Shown here piece by piece: positions 1 through 10,487 of a DNA stretch of 64,000 nucleotides. The notes beneath the pieces were generated by a model. The model saw nothing but the letters and a program-made list of their open reading frames with translations, was not told the origin of the DNA and did no database searches. The DNA is from Anthopleura xanthogrammica (taxonomy: Eukaryota; Cnidaria; Anthozoa; Actiniaria; Actiniidae). The stretch covers positions 12,038,400-12,102,399 of the forward strand of contig OZ025211.1 in assembly GCA_964019055.1 (NCBI GenBank), in the 5' to 3' direction. The translations under genes and the position numbers were made by a program. How positions within the stretch are numbered: position 1 is the first letter of the stretch; every line of letters starts with the position of its first letter.

Positions 1-302
1 TTTTTTGGAAAGAATGACTACTTGTTTCCTTTTTGCTTACATTCAGCATTAACATTTATAATAAGCAATTCATGCACAATGCAAACAAAAACGAGCTGTT
101 CTTTCCCGGTTTTCTTGTCCGCCTCTTCCTATTGCTATATTTTCTGTTTATATGGTACTGTGAATTCTTGACTACCCAAATGGGTGTTTCCACGTTTCCC
201 AGTCCAAACGTGACAATTAGTGCCCAATCCCCGCTAGTTCCAGACAAAGGCTATTAAATACATACCCGTATTTCTGGCTGTATTTCGGTTCTTGATTTAA
301 TT
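1..302. repeat. 3' part of dispersed repeat R
   Basis: This stretch matches 26,042-26,333 closely, including the poly-T rich start and the run 'cccgtatttctggctgtatt'. It is the distal end of the repeat called R here, whose fullest copy is at 25,470-26,333. The reading frames at 33-257 and 56-247 lie in this repeat and show no protein family, so I do not treat them as genes. The repeat ends where array unit 1 begins. Confidence 0.7.
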
Positions 303-1037
303 ATAATGATCCTCGGCTTCGTAACAGTCCACAATTAAAGTATCATTTAAAACGGTCAAGAAACTAAAATCCAGATTAGCAGGCAATATCGAACCATGGG
401 AAAATTTAAAATGGCCAAAAATCCTGTTTGAAATAAAATATCTCGAAATAAATCAGTTTTTATAGTGGGTAACAAATTCAATATGTTTGTATATAATAGC
501 TAACACATAGAGAATCGATTTCTTACAATGGTATGGATATGCGACCTCGTAAAAGGCAAACAAAGATGGCTATCTGTAAATTCAACATAAACATGTTTTT
601 GTATAAAACCGTCTATGAGATGTAAAGTTGAATTTAAAACATTCAGCCTATGCTCGTAGTACTCCATGGTAAAGTCTGTCACTTCGGTCAGCAGCAATAT
701 TAGATATATTGCCGGCCTCAGTAGCTGTCTAATACACTGATATTGGATAGCTTGCACAAAGGCACACATATTGAATATATATCTAGTAAACTATTAAATA
801 ACTAAAATATATACAATATACTAATAAGACTTTATAACCTCCTCAGGTTCATTACAGGGTACAAAGCTTCAGATTCAGATGTTTACTAAGAATACGTCGA
901 TAAAAGAGCAATCTTGCTGCTCGAGGTTTATAAAGTTTAACACCCTAAAAACGGTCCACATTAAGCAAGGCGTCTGGAATGATTAAGGAAAGCAGAGTAT
1001 ACGCACACGGAGAGCTTGTCCGCCTTCATTCAGAGTT

Positions 1038-1985
1038 TCAAGCTGGCTCGTCTTGAACCGAGTCATGTTCTCGTCTTAAGATTCTTTTAACTGTAGTTTT
1101 TACTGCTTGACGAATATCTTGCATGCGCCACAAATACAGTAAAGGATTCACTGTCGAGTTGATTGCTACGACAAGGTCCATTATGGATAATACCTTGTAG
1201 GTTATAATCGAAGAATGGCTTTTTCCATTCATGATAGAGAATGTAACAACCGAGCAAAAGTATGGCAGGTACAATAGCAAGGTCGTCAACATGACAAGTA
1301 TCATGGTGTTCATAGATCTTCGGTACTGTGAGACATCAAAGCTAGGACTACTTCCATCGTTTGGTTGCTGACTGGACGATGATACAGAAGACGTGAGCTT
1401 CTTCAGTGAGTAGAACGCCATGAAATAACAAACGGTTATGGTTGTGAGAAACACGAAAAGAAAACACGGGGTCATAACATTTAATGCATATTGAAAGACC
1501 TTTGATAGGAGTAACGTCAACAGCAGCAAAAGCGTACCCACCCAGTAAGGGATAGTCACCATCCAGATGCGTCGAGATGTTACAAACGATCGATATCTGT
1601 TTTTCAGTCTAATGGCCAACAATCGGTCAATACTTATAAGAGTCAAACAGTATAGAGATACCGTACCAAACCAGTACCCAATAAGATGAGAAGTGGCAGT
1701 TATATAACAATATTGTGTTGCCCACTTTTTGATGTAAGCATAGTGGTAGAAGATCGTTGAAGTTTCAGCAAGGGCACCATGAAATAAGTCTGATAATACA
1801 AGATTAGCAAGAAGAAGATACGAAGGCTTGTGTAGAGTTGGATTCTTCCAGATGGAATACAGTATTAAAGAGTTCAAAGATACGGCAGTTACTGATGTAA
1901 TGCCAAACAAAGCGGATATAGGTATCCGAAACGATGGCAACTCAGCGATACTGTTGTATCGAAAGGAGTTGCAAGTGTTGTTCAT
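1038..1985 (-). CDS. class A (rhodopsin-like) GPCR, array copy 1
   Basis: Predicted seven-pass plasma-membrane receptor, 315 aa, single exon. The start is the ATG at 1985 (protein begins MNNTC); an open frame runs seven codons further up only from a TTG, which is unlikely in an animal. Landmarks: N2-N3-T4 glycosylation sequon, TM1 N38, TM2 LVLSD with D66, TM3 Cys93, D120-R121-L122 in place of DRY, TM6 LYLP with P241 in place of CWxP, TM7 NPLLY at 280-284, then a basic helix-8 region. The second extracellular loop is very short and the only Cys near it is at the TM5 border (174). Ligand unknown; the short loop recalls the melanocortin/adenosine/cannabinoid side of class A, but that is inference. 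Neighbouring copies are strongly similar, which makes this a local duplicate. Confidence 0.93.
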   Translation of the reverse strand: MNNTCNSFRYNSIAELPSFRIPISALFGITSVTAVSLNSLILYSIWKNPTLHKPSYLLLANLVLSDLFHGALAETSTIFYHYAYIKKWATQYCYITATSHLIGYWFGTVSLYCLTLISIDRLLAIRLKNRYRSFVTSRRIWMVTIPYWVGTLLLLLTLLLSKVFQYALNVMTPCFLFVFLTTITVCYFMAFYSLKKLTSSVSSSSQQPNDGSSPSFDVSQYRRSMNTMILVMLTTLLLYLPYFCSVVTFSIMNGKSHSSIITYKVLSIMDLVVAINSTVNPLLYLWRMQDIRQAVKTTVKRILRREHDSVQDEPA

Positions 1986-3119
1986 CTTTTGATCTGCTTT
2001 AACCAAACGTGAAGCTTTTTAAACTGACTTTAAATTGAAAACGCTTTCGATTATTATTACTGAGTCTTTTCGTCATCTTTGAAACCTTTTTTAATTATCT
2101 TTTGTGCTATTTTATTAAAAAGTTTCAATGCCTCATAATATTTTTCAGGTCTGCCACCTGTCATACGGAGTAAATTGTCGTTGCAGAATACAGAATCTCC
2201 ACGTCCTATTCGTTAGCTTATCATTTAGTTTCCCTTACTTCCATCACTGGCACACTAAACTGAATTGGTTGACAGTGTGAACAATAACGAGGTTAGAGAT
2301 TACTTAATAGTTGAATCTAATTTCCAAAAAGTAATATATTTTTCCGTTATGAGAAGTCCGTCAGTATAACTATTAAAGTAAATTAACCGTTTTGTGTGCA
2401 TGACCGATTCAAAAGTTGTTGGAAATGTGAATCGACCAAAAAATGAGTAACCTTTTTTGAGTTTCTAAACACAAAAGTAATGCTAGTGTATTCTGAAGCC
2501 ACAGAAGGGTGCAAAACTTTTAATTAAAATGGAGGCTATGGCTCGTTCTAGACGCTTCTGCACTCATTTACCGAAAATAGTATATCCAAGTATATTTGGA
2601 CTCTGGAGCGACTTCTGAGCAAGTTGAATCTGAATCAGTTGCCGCTGCAATGTCACATAGTTTGAGAAGCCCTACAGAACTTGTTTGCAATGTTTGTCGA
2701 CCCGATATAAAACTACCGTACCAAACTAATTGAAACGCCATTTTTCTTTTCCAGACTTAATTCATTTATTGATGACTTCGGCACATGAGAGGATAAGAAT
2801 AAAACAATACATATAAATGCTTGAGTAGGTATAGCCTGCGTAGGTCCTCGCGAGGGGAGGAGTGCTGGGAGGATGAGGGAAGGAAGGAGGGCCTGCAGAC
2901 AAACCCCGCTTTTTTGCCTAACGCCTCCTAGTTAAATTAAAGTTTCCTGTTATATGTCAATGTCAAAATCGACCAATTTAAATTAACGGGATGAAATACG
3001 ATATGAAGGGAAGGATCAGCAATGGGTTATACTATAAACATGACATGAGTCATGAGGAGGGTCCATGGTTATCCCATGATCGATGCATTGCGTTTCATAG
3101 TACATTGTCAATTCTTTCG
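1986..3119. other. conserved receptor upstream block, no gene assigned
   Basis: Upstream of the receptor on the minus strand. The segments around 2110-2220 ('ggtctgccacctgtca') and 2600-2760 ('gaagccctacagaacttg') recur in nearly every unit and are the best candidates for a promoter and 5' untranslated exon of the receptor. A plus-strand frame in the second segment reads about 68 codons in some copies but is stopped early here. At 2840-2940 lies a GC-rich stretch flanked by 'agggcctgc' pieces that can fold. I see no firm coding gene. Confidence 0.5.
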
Positions 3120-3127
3120 TGACGTCA
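3120..3127 (+). promoter_or_regulatory. CRE-like palindrome TGACGTCA
   Basis: A full cAMP-response-element palindrome sits 31 bases before the first ATG of the plus-strand mini-exon. The same site and spacing occur at 8550-8557 and 17,442-17,449; in unit 6 it is changed to TCACGTCA (29,571-29,578). The conserved spacing to the ATG suggests a core promoter element, but function is inferred. Confidence 0.45.
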
Positions 3128-3157
3128 TCACTTTGTTTGAGCTGGCTTTGAGTCAAG

Positions 3158-3305
3158 ATGAAAATGGCGATGTTTAGTCCAGATGCATCAATGGACAACA
3201 CTGAACCCTCCTCTCACATGGGTCAAAGAGACACAGAAACTATCCAGATGATTTTTGCAGAGTTTGTAAATACAATCTAAAACCCACTTTGGTAACTATA
3301 GCAAG
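3158..3305 (+). pseudogene. CxxC mini-exon, frameshifted copy (unit 1)
   Basis: Plus-strand exon-like segment starting ATG-AAA-ATG-GCG-ATG and ending at a GT donor after 3305. Compared with the copies at 17,480 and 29,615 it carries eight extra bases after 'cacatgggt', so the frame leaves the cysteine motif and reaches a stop (last codons F-V-N-T-I). It is therefore probably non-coding, unless the longer form is the ancestral one. No function is recognised. Confidence 0.35.
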
Positions 3306-3530
3306 GTAATAAGATCTTCACTGAGCACAGAAATTTTCAAGCCACCTCAAAGACAAAAAATTAACAGTGACAAGAAGCTTTATTATCACCACTATATACA
3401 GTAAGTTACAGATAAATGCATAGCTTCCTCAAAGATATCACAGTCACTGAATGTATTCTGGATCGAATCATCGATTGTTTGATATATACAAAGACACTTA
3501 TGATATTGTGCCCTAAAACATACAGCGATT

Positions 3531-4928
3531 CAATATGTATAGGAAATCGCACGACCTCGAGTACAATTTGGAAATTAATAGGTACGAGTAATGTTTTGAA
3601 AGTTCTTGTAATTGCACGAGCCTTTAGGCGAGTGCAATTAAAGAACTTTCAAAACATTACGAGTGCCTATTAATTCCAAATTGTACGAGAAGGTCGTGCG
3701 ATTTTTTATTTATAGTTCACTCAACAAAATTTTATAAAACATGCGAAGCGAAGGCATTCATCCATCTTCATTTGCCTTTGCTATAACCGACCCTTCTCCA
3801 AGAACGCTAAGTCAAGAACAGCATAGAAAGTGTTAACGTTGCTGTAAAACCTTTTTAGATTAGTATTTTATGTATGATTTGAACTACAAAATACTAGAAA
3901 ATAATTTTACATCTCAAGTAAAAAGCCATTTTAATGCATGTTTACAACTATTGAATGACAGTACTGACAGCTAAACAGCGAATCAAGAAGCGACTTTTCT
4001 TTGAAAACGTACTGTGTGAAAACTAAGCGAAAGTTGAGAGTTTACAGTTCGCTAATATAAGTTTTTTTCCTCTTAGCATTTGCTAATAACTGCAAAAAAC
4101 ACAATTTCAAAAATACTTTCTTTGAAAACAAGTTAGCTGGACAACATCAAAAGGGATAAAAGCGACAAATATGTCGTTCAAGTTAAAAGTTTTGAAGTAC
4201 AGCTTGCCGTGAACGAGTCGCCAGTGATCAGACCATGTGCTTTGAATATTATTCCCTCCTGTAGCTTGAAGAATTTCGCTGCTATTTTCTTGAATGGTGA
4301 ATTATCTGAAGATTTTATTATTTCAAGACTGGATTGATAACTTAGGATCAATTAACTTGTGATAAATAGCTGAATTCGTCTCTCTACAACTACTCGACAG
4401 TTTGCCGGTAAGATTTGATCTTAACTATTTTAAAACAAAAAACGAGCCTCTACTCGCTGTGTTTTTTCGCTAAACGGAAAGAAATTTGCTTTAAAACTAT
4501 TGTTAGCTGTTTTTTACATATTGTACAATTATTGTAGTTGTGGTGTTGAATTTATTTTTCGAGAAGACCACAGAAGACAACAGCTAGTAAAACGAGAACA
4601 TTCAAAACTCCAACTCAAATTGTTTGGCGAAAACTAGAAAGAAAAAACGACTTTCTACTACAAAACATGATTTATTAGGTCTGAATTTGTCTAGTTATCA
4701 TAATTTGAGGCCTTCCTATGTGTGTATTAAACAGTTTTCTGAAATTTTTGCATTTTAATCTATAAAACACTGATTTTTTTTGGAATTTCACTCATTTCAC
4801 TGGGGAAATTTGCCGCTTTTGGCCGTGTTTCCATAGCGACCTAATTGGTACTCCCGCGGAGTACCAATTAACGCTCTAATTGTACTCCTCTAGACCAATC
4901 AGAATCGAGTAATTTTGTCGAGTGTACT
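3531..4928. mobile_element. 1.4 kb insertion specific to unit 1
   Basis: Units 2 and 6 run directly from 'acagcaattcaatat' into 'atagaataataccg'; unit 1 is interrupted here by about 1.39 kb, with 'tata' at both junctions as a possible target duplication. The insert holds a near-perfect hairpin at 3544-3703 (arms about 70 bases, starting 'aaatcgcacgacct') and a short palindrome around 4838-4868 ('ttggtactcccgcggagt'). No transposase frame is visible, so it looks like a non-autonomous element or a nest of two. Confidence 0.55.
3544..3703. repeat. long hairpin
   Basis: Inverted repeat of about 160 bases with a loop near 3622-3636. The outer arms read 'aaatcgcacgacct' and 'aggtcgtgcgattt'. A transcript of either strand would fold into a long stem. 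The frame at 3416-3673 merely crosses it. Confidence 0.75.
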
Positions 4929-5197
4929 ATAAATAGAATAATACCGATTATGACTACATACAAAAAAAAAACCAACGATTTCCCCTTGAGTTTCAGTAAA
5001 TTACAGTTCTTATTTTCTGTGCTCTCACACATCTTGTCATCGATGCAAATATTCAATATGCCGTCCTGGCAGTTCGCTTTCTCGTAGATCAGAAAATGCT
5101 CGTCTGACTTCAAGTTCTTGTGGTCAGCTTCAAAATTTTGCTTGTCAATTGTTTTGTAGTTTGTCTCCGTATAGTTTGTATGTGAGATCTCAAAGAT
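4868..5197 (-). other. exon-like frame with a membrane segment (unit 1)
   Basis: Minus-strand frame open from 5197 to 4868 with no usable ATG at its head, so it would have to be an internal or last exon; in unit 6 a CAG acceptor sits exactly at the equivalent of 5188. It encodes a hydrophilic stretch with three cysteines (..EKANCQDGILNICIDDKMC..) followed, only in this copy, by a hydrophobic segment LVFFLYVVIIGIILFIVHS that would span a membrane. Units 2 and 6 keep the first part but lose the hydrophobic part through a shorter T run. The protein family is not recognised. Could equally be a decaying exon carried along in the array. Confidence 0.35.
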
Positions 5198-6070
5198 CTA
5201 GATTGGCTAGTTTGGCTAGATAGTTCTAAGATTCTCATAGTTTGCTCATAGATTCTCATATAGTTCTCTCGTTGAGTACGTGGACCAACCCGTTCCAAAA
5301 TCGCTCAAATGTATCTCTTAGTAAGTAGTTTGAGCGTTCCGATAAAAAAGCTAAAGACAATGGTAGGCCACATGCCTACAGACAACAAACCTCGATCAAG
5401 AAAACAGCCCTAATAAGTAATTTTCTATCGACGAACCTCTAAGGAATGATGCAATGGCGAACGAGCAGACCGAGCAAAGACAAATACCTCATACTCAATA
5501 TCATGTGTTTAATTCTGTCAACATGTATCCAATCATATTTGAGAAATAGACAAACCAAAACTCCATTGGACAGACAATTGCTATGGTTATGAGTTTTTTC
5601 CAATCATGATCGCGATGGGGAAAAAGAAAAAAAAAACGAAGCTCATTTTAAGATTTGTTTGCCACCATGGCAACCCAGTAATGATCCTCGGCTTCGTAAC
5701 AGTCCACAATTAAAGTATTATTTAAAACGGTCAACAAACGAAAAGTCCAGTTTTGCAGTCAATATCGAACCTGGGGGAAATTAAAAATGGCCAAAAATCC
5801 TGCTTAAAATAAAATATCTCGAAATAAATCAGTTTTTATAGTGGGTAACAAATTCAGTATGTTTGTATATAAGAGCCAACCCATAGAGAATCGATTTCTC
5901 TAAATTGGTATGGATATGCAAGCTCGTAAAAGGCAAATAAAAATGGTTATCTGTAAATTCAACATAAACATGTTTTTGTATAAAACCGTCTTTGAGAGGT
6001 AAAGTTAAATTTAAAACATTCAGGCTATGCTCGTAGTACTCCATGGTAAAGTTTGTCACTTCGGCCAGCA

Positions 6071-6140
6071 GCAATATTACATATATTGCGGTCAACGTCG
6101 GGCTACGCCCTCAAGCTGACTGCAATATATCTAATATTGC
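6071..6140. repeat. 70 bp palindromic insert in receptor 3' flank
   Basis: Perfect or near-perfect arms 'gcaatatta(c/g)atatattgc' and its complement surround a spacer containing 'ggtcaacgtcgggctacg'. The same structure is at 10,088-10,156 and 31,101-31,170. Units 1, 5 and 6 carry only a single arm at the same place (near 690, 18,080 and 27,146). Confidence 0.7.
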
Positions 6141-6468
6141 TGTCGGCCTCAGTAACTGTCTAATACACTGATATTGGGTAGCTTGCACACACACGCACAC
6201 ATCTTGAATATATATCTAGTAAACTATTAAATAACTAAAATATATACAATATATACTAAGAAGACTTTATAACCTGCTCAGGTTCATTACAGGGTACAAA
6301 GCTTGAGATTCAGATCTTTACTAAGAATACGTCGATAAAATAGCAATCTTGCCGCTCGACGTTCATAGAGTCTAACACCCTAAAGACGGTCCACATTAAG
6401 CAAGGCGTCTGGGATGATTAAGGACAGCACACTATACGGACACGGAGAGTTTGTCCCCTCTCAGAGTT

Positions 6469-7407
6469 TCAAGCTTCCTCGCCTTGAACCGAGTCACGTT
6501 CTCGTCTTAACATTCTTTTGACTGTAGTTTTTATTGCTTGTCGAATATCTTGCATCCGCCACAAATACAGTAAAGGATTCACTGTCGAGTTTACTCCTGC
6601 AGTCAGCTCGCTTACCAGTAACGCCTGGTATGAAACCAATGAAGGAAGATCTTTCTCGAGAGCAGATGCAATAACCGAGCAAAAGTACGGCAGATACAAT
6701 AGCAAGGTCGTCAACATGACAAGTATCATGGTGTTCATAGATCTTCTGTATTGCGAGACATCAAAGTCACTGCTTCCAGCGTTTGGTTGCTGACTGGACG
6801 ATGATACAGAAGACGTGAGCTTCTTCAGTGAGTAGAACGCCATGGAATAACAAACGGTCATGGTTGTGAGTAAAACAAAAAGAAAACATGGGATTAAAAC
6901 ATTTAATGCATATCGAAAGACGTTTGATAGGAGTAACGTCAACAGCAGCAAAAGCGCTCCCACCCAGTAAGGGATAGTCACCATCCAGATGCGTCGAGAT
7001 GTTACAAACGATCGATATCTGTTTTTCAGTCTAATGGCCAACAGTCGGTCAACGCTTATAAGAGTCAAACAGTACAGAGATACAGAAGCTAACCAGTATA
7101 ATACAAGATACGCAAATGAAGATATATAACAGAATTTTGTGGTCCACTTTTTAATGTAAGCATAGTGGTAGAAGATCATTGAAGTTTCAGCAAGGGCACC
7201 ATAAAATAAGTCTGATAATACAAGATTAGCAAGAAGAAGATACGAAGGCTTGTGTAGAGTTGGATTCTTCCAGATGGAATACAGTATTAAAGAGTTCAAA
7301 GATACGGCTGTTACTGATGTAATGCCAAATAACGCAGATATAGGTATCCTAAACGATGGCAACTCAGCGATACTGTGGTATCGAAACGAGTAACAAGTGT
7401 TGTTCAT
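6469..7407 (-). CDS. class A GPCR, array copy 2
   Basis: Single-exon receptor, 312 aa, starting MNNTC at 7407. It keeps the family landmarks (TM2 LVLSD, TM3 Cys, DRL, LYLP, NPLLY, basic tail). Its third extracellular loop and start of TM7 differ from all intact sisters: around residues 242-270 it reads ..SALEKDLPSLVSYQALLVSEL.. where the others have a ..FSIMNGK.. type sequence. The only other trace of this version is in the broken copy near 18,520-18,600. The middle of the gene is almost the same as copy 3. The difference falls where class A receptors often contact ligand, so ligand preference may differ; that is inference. Confidence 0.93.
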   Translation of the reverse strand: MNNTCYSFRYHSIAELPSFRIPISALFGITSVTAVSLNSLILYSIWKNPTLHKPSYLLLANLVLSDLFYGALAETSMIFYHYAYIKKWTTKFCYISSFAYLVLYWLASVSLYCLTLISVDRLLAIRLKNRYRSFVTSRRIWMVTIPYWVGALLLLLTLLLSNVFRYALNVLIPCFLFVLLTTMTVCYSMAFYSLKKLTSSVSSSSQQPNAGSSDFDVSQYRRSMNTMILVMLTTLLLYLPYFCSVIASALEKDLPSLVSYQALLVSELTAGVNSTVNPLLYLWRMQDIRQAIKTTVKRMLRRERDSVQGEEA

Positions 7408-8549
7408 CTTTTGATCTGCTTTAACTAAACGTGAAGCGTTTTAAACTGACTTCAAATTGAAAACGCTTTCGATTTTTATTACTGAGTCTTTTTGTCATCT
7501 GTTAAACCTTTTTTAATTATCTTTTGTGCTGTTTTATTAAAAAGTTTCAATGCCTCATAATATTTTTCAGGTCTGCCACCTGTCACACGGAGTAAATTGT
7601 CGTTGCAGAATACAGAATCTTCACGTCCTATTCGTTAGCTTATCATTTAGTTTCGCTTACTTCCATCACTGGCACACTAATGTGAATTGGTTTTCAGTGT
7701 GAACAATAACGAAGTTACAGGTAACTTAATAGTTGAATCTAATTTCAAAAAAGTATTATATTTTTCCGTAATGAGATGTCTTTCAGTATAACTATTAAAG
7801 TAAATTGACCGTTTGTGAGTGGATGAACAATTCAAAAGTTGTTGGAAATCTGAATAGATCGAAAAATGAGTAACCTTTTTTGAGTTTCTAAACACGAAAG
7901 TAATGCTAGTGTATTCTGAAGCCACAGAAGGGTGCAAAACTTTTAATTAAATTGGAGGCTATTGCTCCTTCTAGACGCTCCCGCACTCATTGGCCAAAAA
8001 TAATATATCCAAGTATATTTGGACTCCGGAGCGACTTCTGATCGAGTTGAATCTGAATCAGTTGCTGCTGCAATGTCACATAGTTTGAGAAGCCCTACAG
8101 AACTTGTTTGCAGTGTTTGTCGACCCGATATAAAACTACCGTACCAAACTAATTCAAACGCCATTTTTCTTTTGCCAGACATAATTCATCTATTGATGAC
8201 TTCGGCACATGAGAGGACAGAATAAGAATAAAAAAATATATATAAATGCTTGAGTAGGAATAGCCTGCGTAGCAGGCCCTCGCGAGGGGAGGAGTGCTGG
8301 GAGGAGGAGGGAAGGAAGGAGGGCCTGCAGACAAACCCCGCTTTTTTGCCTAACGCCCCCTAATTAACTTAAAGTTTCCTGTAATATGTCAATGTCAAAA
8401 TTGACCAATTTAAATTAACGGGATGAAATACGATACGAAGGAAATGATCAGCAACGGTTGATACTATAAATATGACATGGATCCAGAGGAGGTTCCATGG
8501 TTATCCCAAGATGCATTGCGTTTCATAGTACAGATTATCAATTCTTTCG

Positions 8550-8557
8550 TGACGTCA
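8550..8557 (+). promoter_or_regulatory. CRE-like palindrome TGACGTCA (unit 2)
   Basis: Same site and same 31-base spacing to the mini-exon ATG as in unit 1. Confidence 0.45.
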
Positions 8558-8587
8558 TCACTTTGTTTGAGCTGGCTTTGAGTCAAG

Positions 8588-8735
8588 ATGAAAATGGCGA
8601 TGTTTAGTCCAGATGCATCAATGGACAACACTGAACCCTCCTCTGACATGGGTCTAAGAGACACAGAAACTATCCAGATGATTTTTGCAGAGTTTGTAAA
8701 TACAATCTAAAACCCACTTTGGTAACTATAGCAAG
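8588..8735 (+). pseudogene. CxxC mini-exon, frameshifted copy (unit 2)
   Basis: As in unit 1: intact ATG cluster and GT donor (after 8735), but with the eight-base length difference that takes the frame away from the cysteine motif to an early stop after about 40 codons. Confidence 0.35.
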
Positions 8736-8958
8736 GTAATAAAATCTTCACTGAGCACAGAATTTTTCAAGCCACTCCAAAGACAAAAATTAACAGTGAC
8801 AAGAGGCTTTATTATCACCACTATATACAGTAAGTTACAGATAAATGCATAGCTTCCTCAAAGATATCACAGTCACTGAATGTATTCTGGATCGAACCAT
8901 CGATTGTTTGATAAATACAAAGACGCTTATGATATTGTGCCCTAAAACATACAGCAAT

Positions 8959-9213
8959 TCAATATATAGAATAATACCGATTATGACTACATAAAAACAA
9001 CGATTGCACCTTGAGTTTCAGTAAATTACAGTTCTTATTTTTTCTGCTCTGACACATCTTGTCATCGATGCAAATATTCAATATGCCGTCTTGGCAGTTC
9101 GCTTTCTCGTAGATCACAATCTGCTCGTCTGACTTCAAGTTCTTGTGGTCAGCTTCAAAATTTTGTTCGTCAATTGTTTTGTAGTTTGTCTCCGTAAAGT
9201 TTGTATTTGAGAT
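8959..9213 (-). other. exon-like frame, cysteine part only (unit 2)
   Basis: Counterpart of 4868-5197. The frame contains the same cysteine-bearing stretch but ends with ..NRYYSIY and a stop, without the hydrophobic segment. A stretch further up (9135-9323) reads ..MERVGPRTQRENYMRIYE.. in another frame in units 1, 2 and 6. Coding status is uncertain. Confidence 0.3.
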
Positions 9214-10087
9214 CTCAAAGATCTAGATTGGCTACTTTGGCTATATAGTTCTAAGATTCTCATAGTTTTCTCATAGATTCTCATATAGTTCTCTCGTTGA
9301 GTACGTGGACCAACCCGTTCCAAAATCGCTCAATTGCATCTCTTAGTAAGTAGTTTGAGCGTTCCGATAAAAAAGCTAAAGACAATGGTAGGCCACATGC
9401 CTACAGACAACAAACCTCGATCAAGAAAACAGCCCTAATAAGTAATTTTCTATCGACGAACCTCTAAGGAATGATGCAATGGCGACCGAGCAGACTGAGC
9501 AAAGACAAATACCTCATACTCAATATCATGTGTTTAATTCTGTCAACATGTATCTAATCATATTTGAGAAATAGACAAACCAAAACTCCATTGGACAGAC
9601 AATTGCTATGGTTATGAGTTTTTCCAATCATGATTGCGACGGGGGGGGGGGGGGGGACGCTCATTTTGAGATTTGTTTGCCACCATGGCAACCCAGTAAT
9701 GATCCTCGGCTTCGTAACAGTCTACAATTAAAGTATTATTTAAAACGGTCAAGAAACGAAAGTCCAGTTTTGCAGTCAATATCGAACCGGGGGAAAATTA
9801 AAAATGGCCAAAAATCCTGTTTGAAATAAAATATCTCGAAATAAATCAGTTTTTATAGTGGGTAACAAATTCAGTATGTTTCTATATAAGAGCTAACCCA
9901 TAGAGAATCGATTTTTTTACAATGGTATGGATATGCGAGCTCGTAAAAGGCAAACAAAGATGGCTATCTGTAAGTTCAACATAAACTTATTTTTAAATAA
10001 AACCGTCTTTGTGATGTAAAGTTAAATTTCATACATTCAGGCTATGCTCGTAGTACTCTATGGTAACGTTTGTCACTTCGGTCAGCA

Positions 10088-10156
10088 GCAATATTAGATA
10101 TATTGCGGTCAACGTCGGGCTACGCTTTCAGCTGACTACAATATATCTAATATTGC
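10088..10156. repeat. palindromic insert (unit 3)
   Basis: Second copy of the palindrome at 6071-6140, 69 bases, with a slightly different spacer. Confidence 0.7.
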
Positions 10157-10487
10157 TGCCGGCCTCAGTAACTGTCTAACACACTGATATTGGATAGCTT
10201 GCACACACGCACACATATTGAATATATATCTAGTAAAGTATTAAATAACTAAAATATATACAATATATACTAAGAAGACTTTATAACCTGCTCAGGTTCA
10301 TTACAGAGTACAAAGCTTGAGATTCAGATCTTTACTAAGAATACGTCGATAAAATAGCTATCTTGCTGCTCGAAGTTCATAAAGTCTAACACCCTAAAAA
10401 CAGTCCACATTAAGCAAAGCGTCTGGGATGATTCAGGACCGCAGACTTTTACTGACACGGAGAGCTTGTCCGCCTTCATTCAGAGTT

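Larger units (their letters stand above)
303..5682. repeat. GPCR array unit 1
   Basis: First unit of the tandem array, from one occurrence of 'gatcctcggcttcgtaacag' to the next. Order on the plus strand: receptor 3' flank (303-1037), receptor gene on minus (1038-1985), receptor upstream block (1986-2800), a GC-rich segment with a purine-rich tract (2840-2940), a CRE-like site and mini-exon (3120-3305), a 1.4 kb insertion (about 3540-4928), and a minus-strand exon-like frame (4868-5197). The unit is about 5.4 kb against about 4.0 kb for unit 2; the insertion accounts for the difference. The 3' flank has an open minus frame at 500-769 that recurs in other units but has no recognised domain. Confidence 0.75.
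5683..9697. repeat. GPCR array unit 2
   Basis: The cleanest unit, about 4.0 kb: receptor 3' flank with a palindromic insert (6071-6140), receptor (6469-7407), upstream block (7408-8230), foldable GC-rich segment (8265-8370), CRE-like site (8550), mini-exon (8588-8735), exon-like frame on minus (8959-9213) and a 16-base G run near 9642. Flank frames at 5829-6095 and 7677-7937 recur in other units without a recognisable domain. Confidence 0.75.

Noticed and set aside
1986..2006. N-terminal extension of receptor copy 1 (and of copy 7 at 32,453-32,473)
   Set aside because: The added codons start with TTG, while the other four intact copies start at MNNTC.
7677..7937. Minus frame upstream of receptor copy 2, similar at 16,616-16,831
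   Set aside because: Open in two units only, broken in the others, no domain; likely part of the duplicated upstream region.
8019..8225. Plus-strand 68-codon frame recurring at 16,917-17,123 and 28,986-29,180
   Set aside because: It has no recognised domain, other copies are stopped early, and it lies in the receptor upstream block, so conservation is explained by duplication. A CSVC-like motif in it is noted but not enough.
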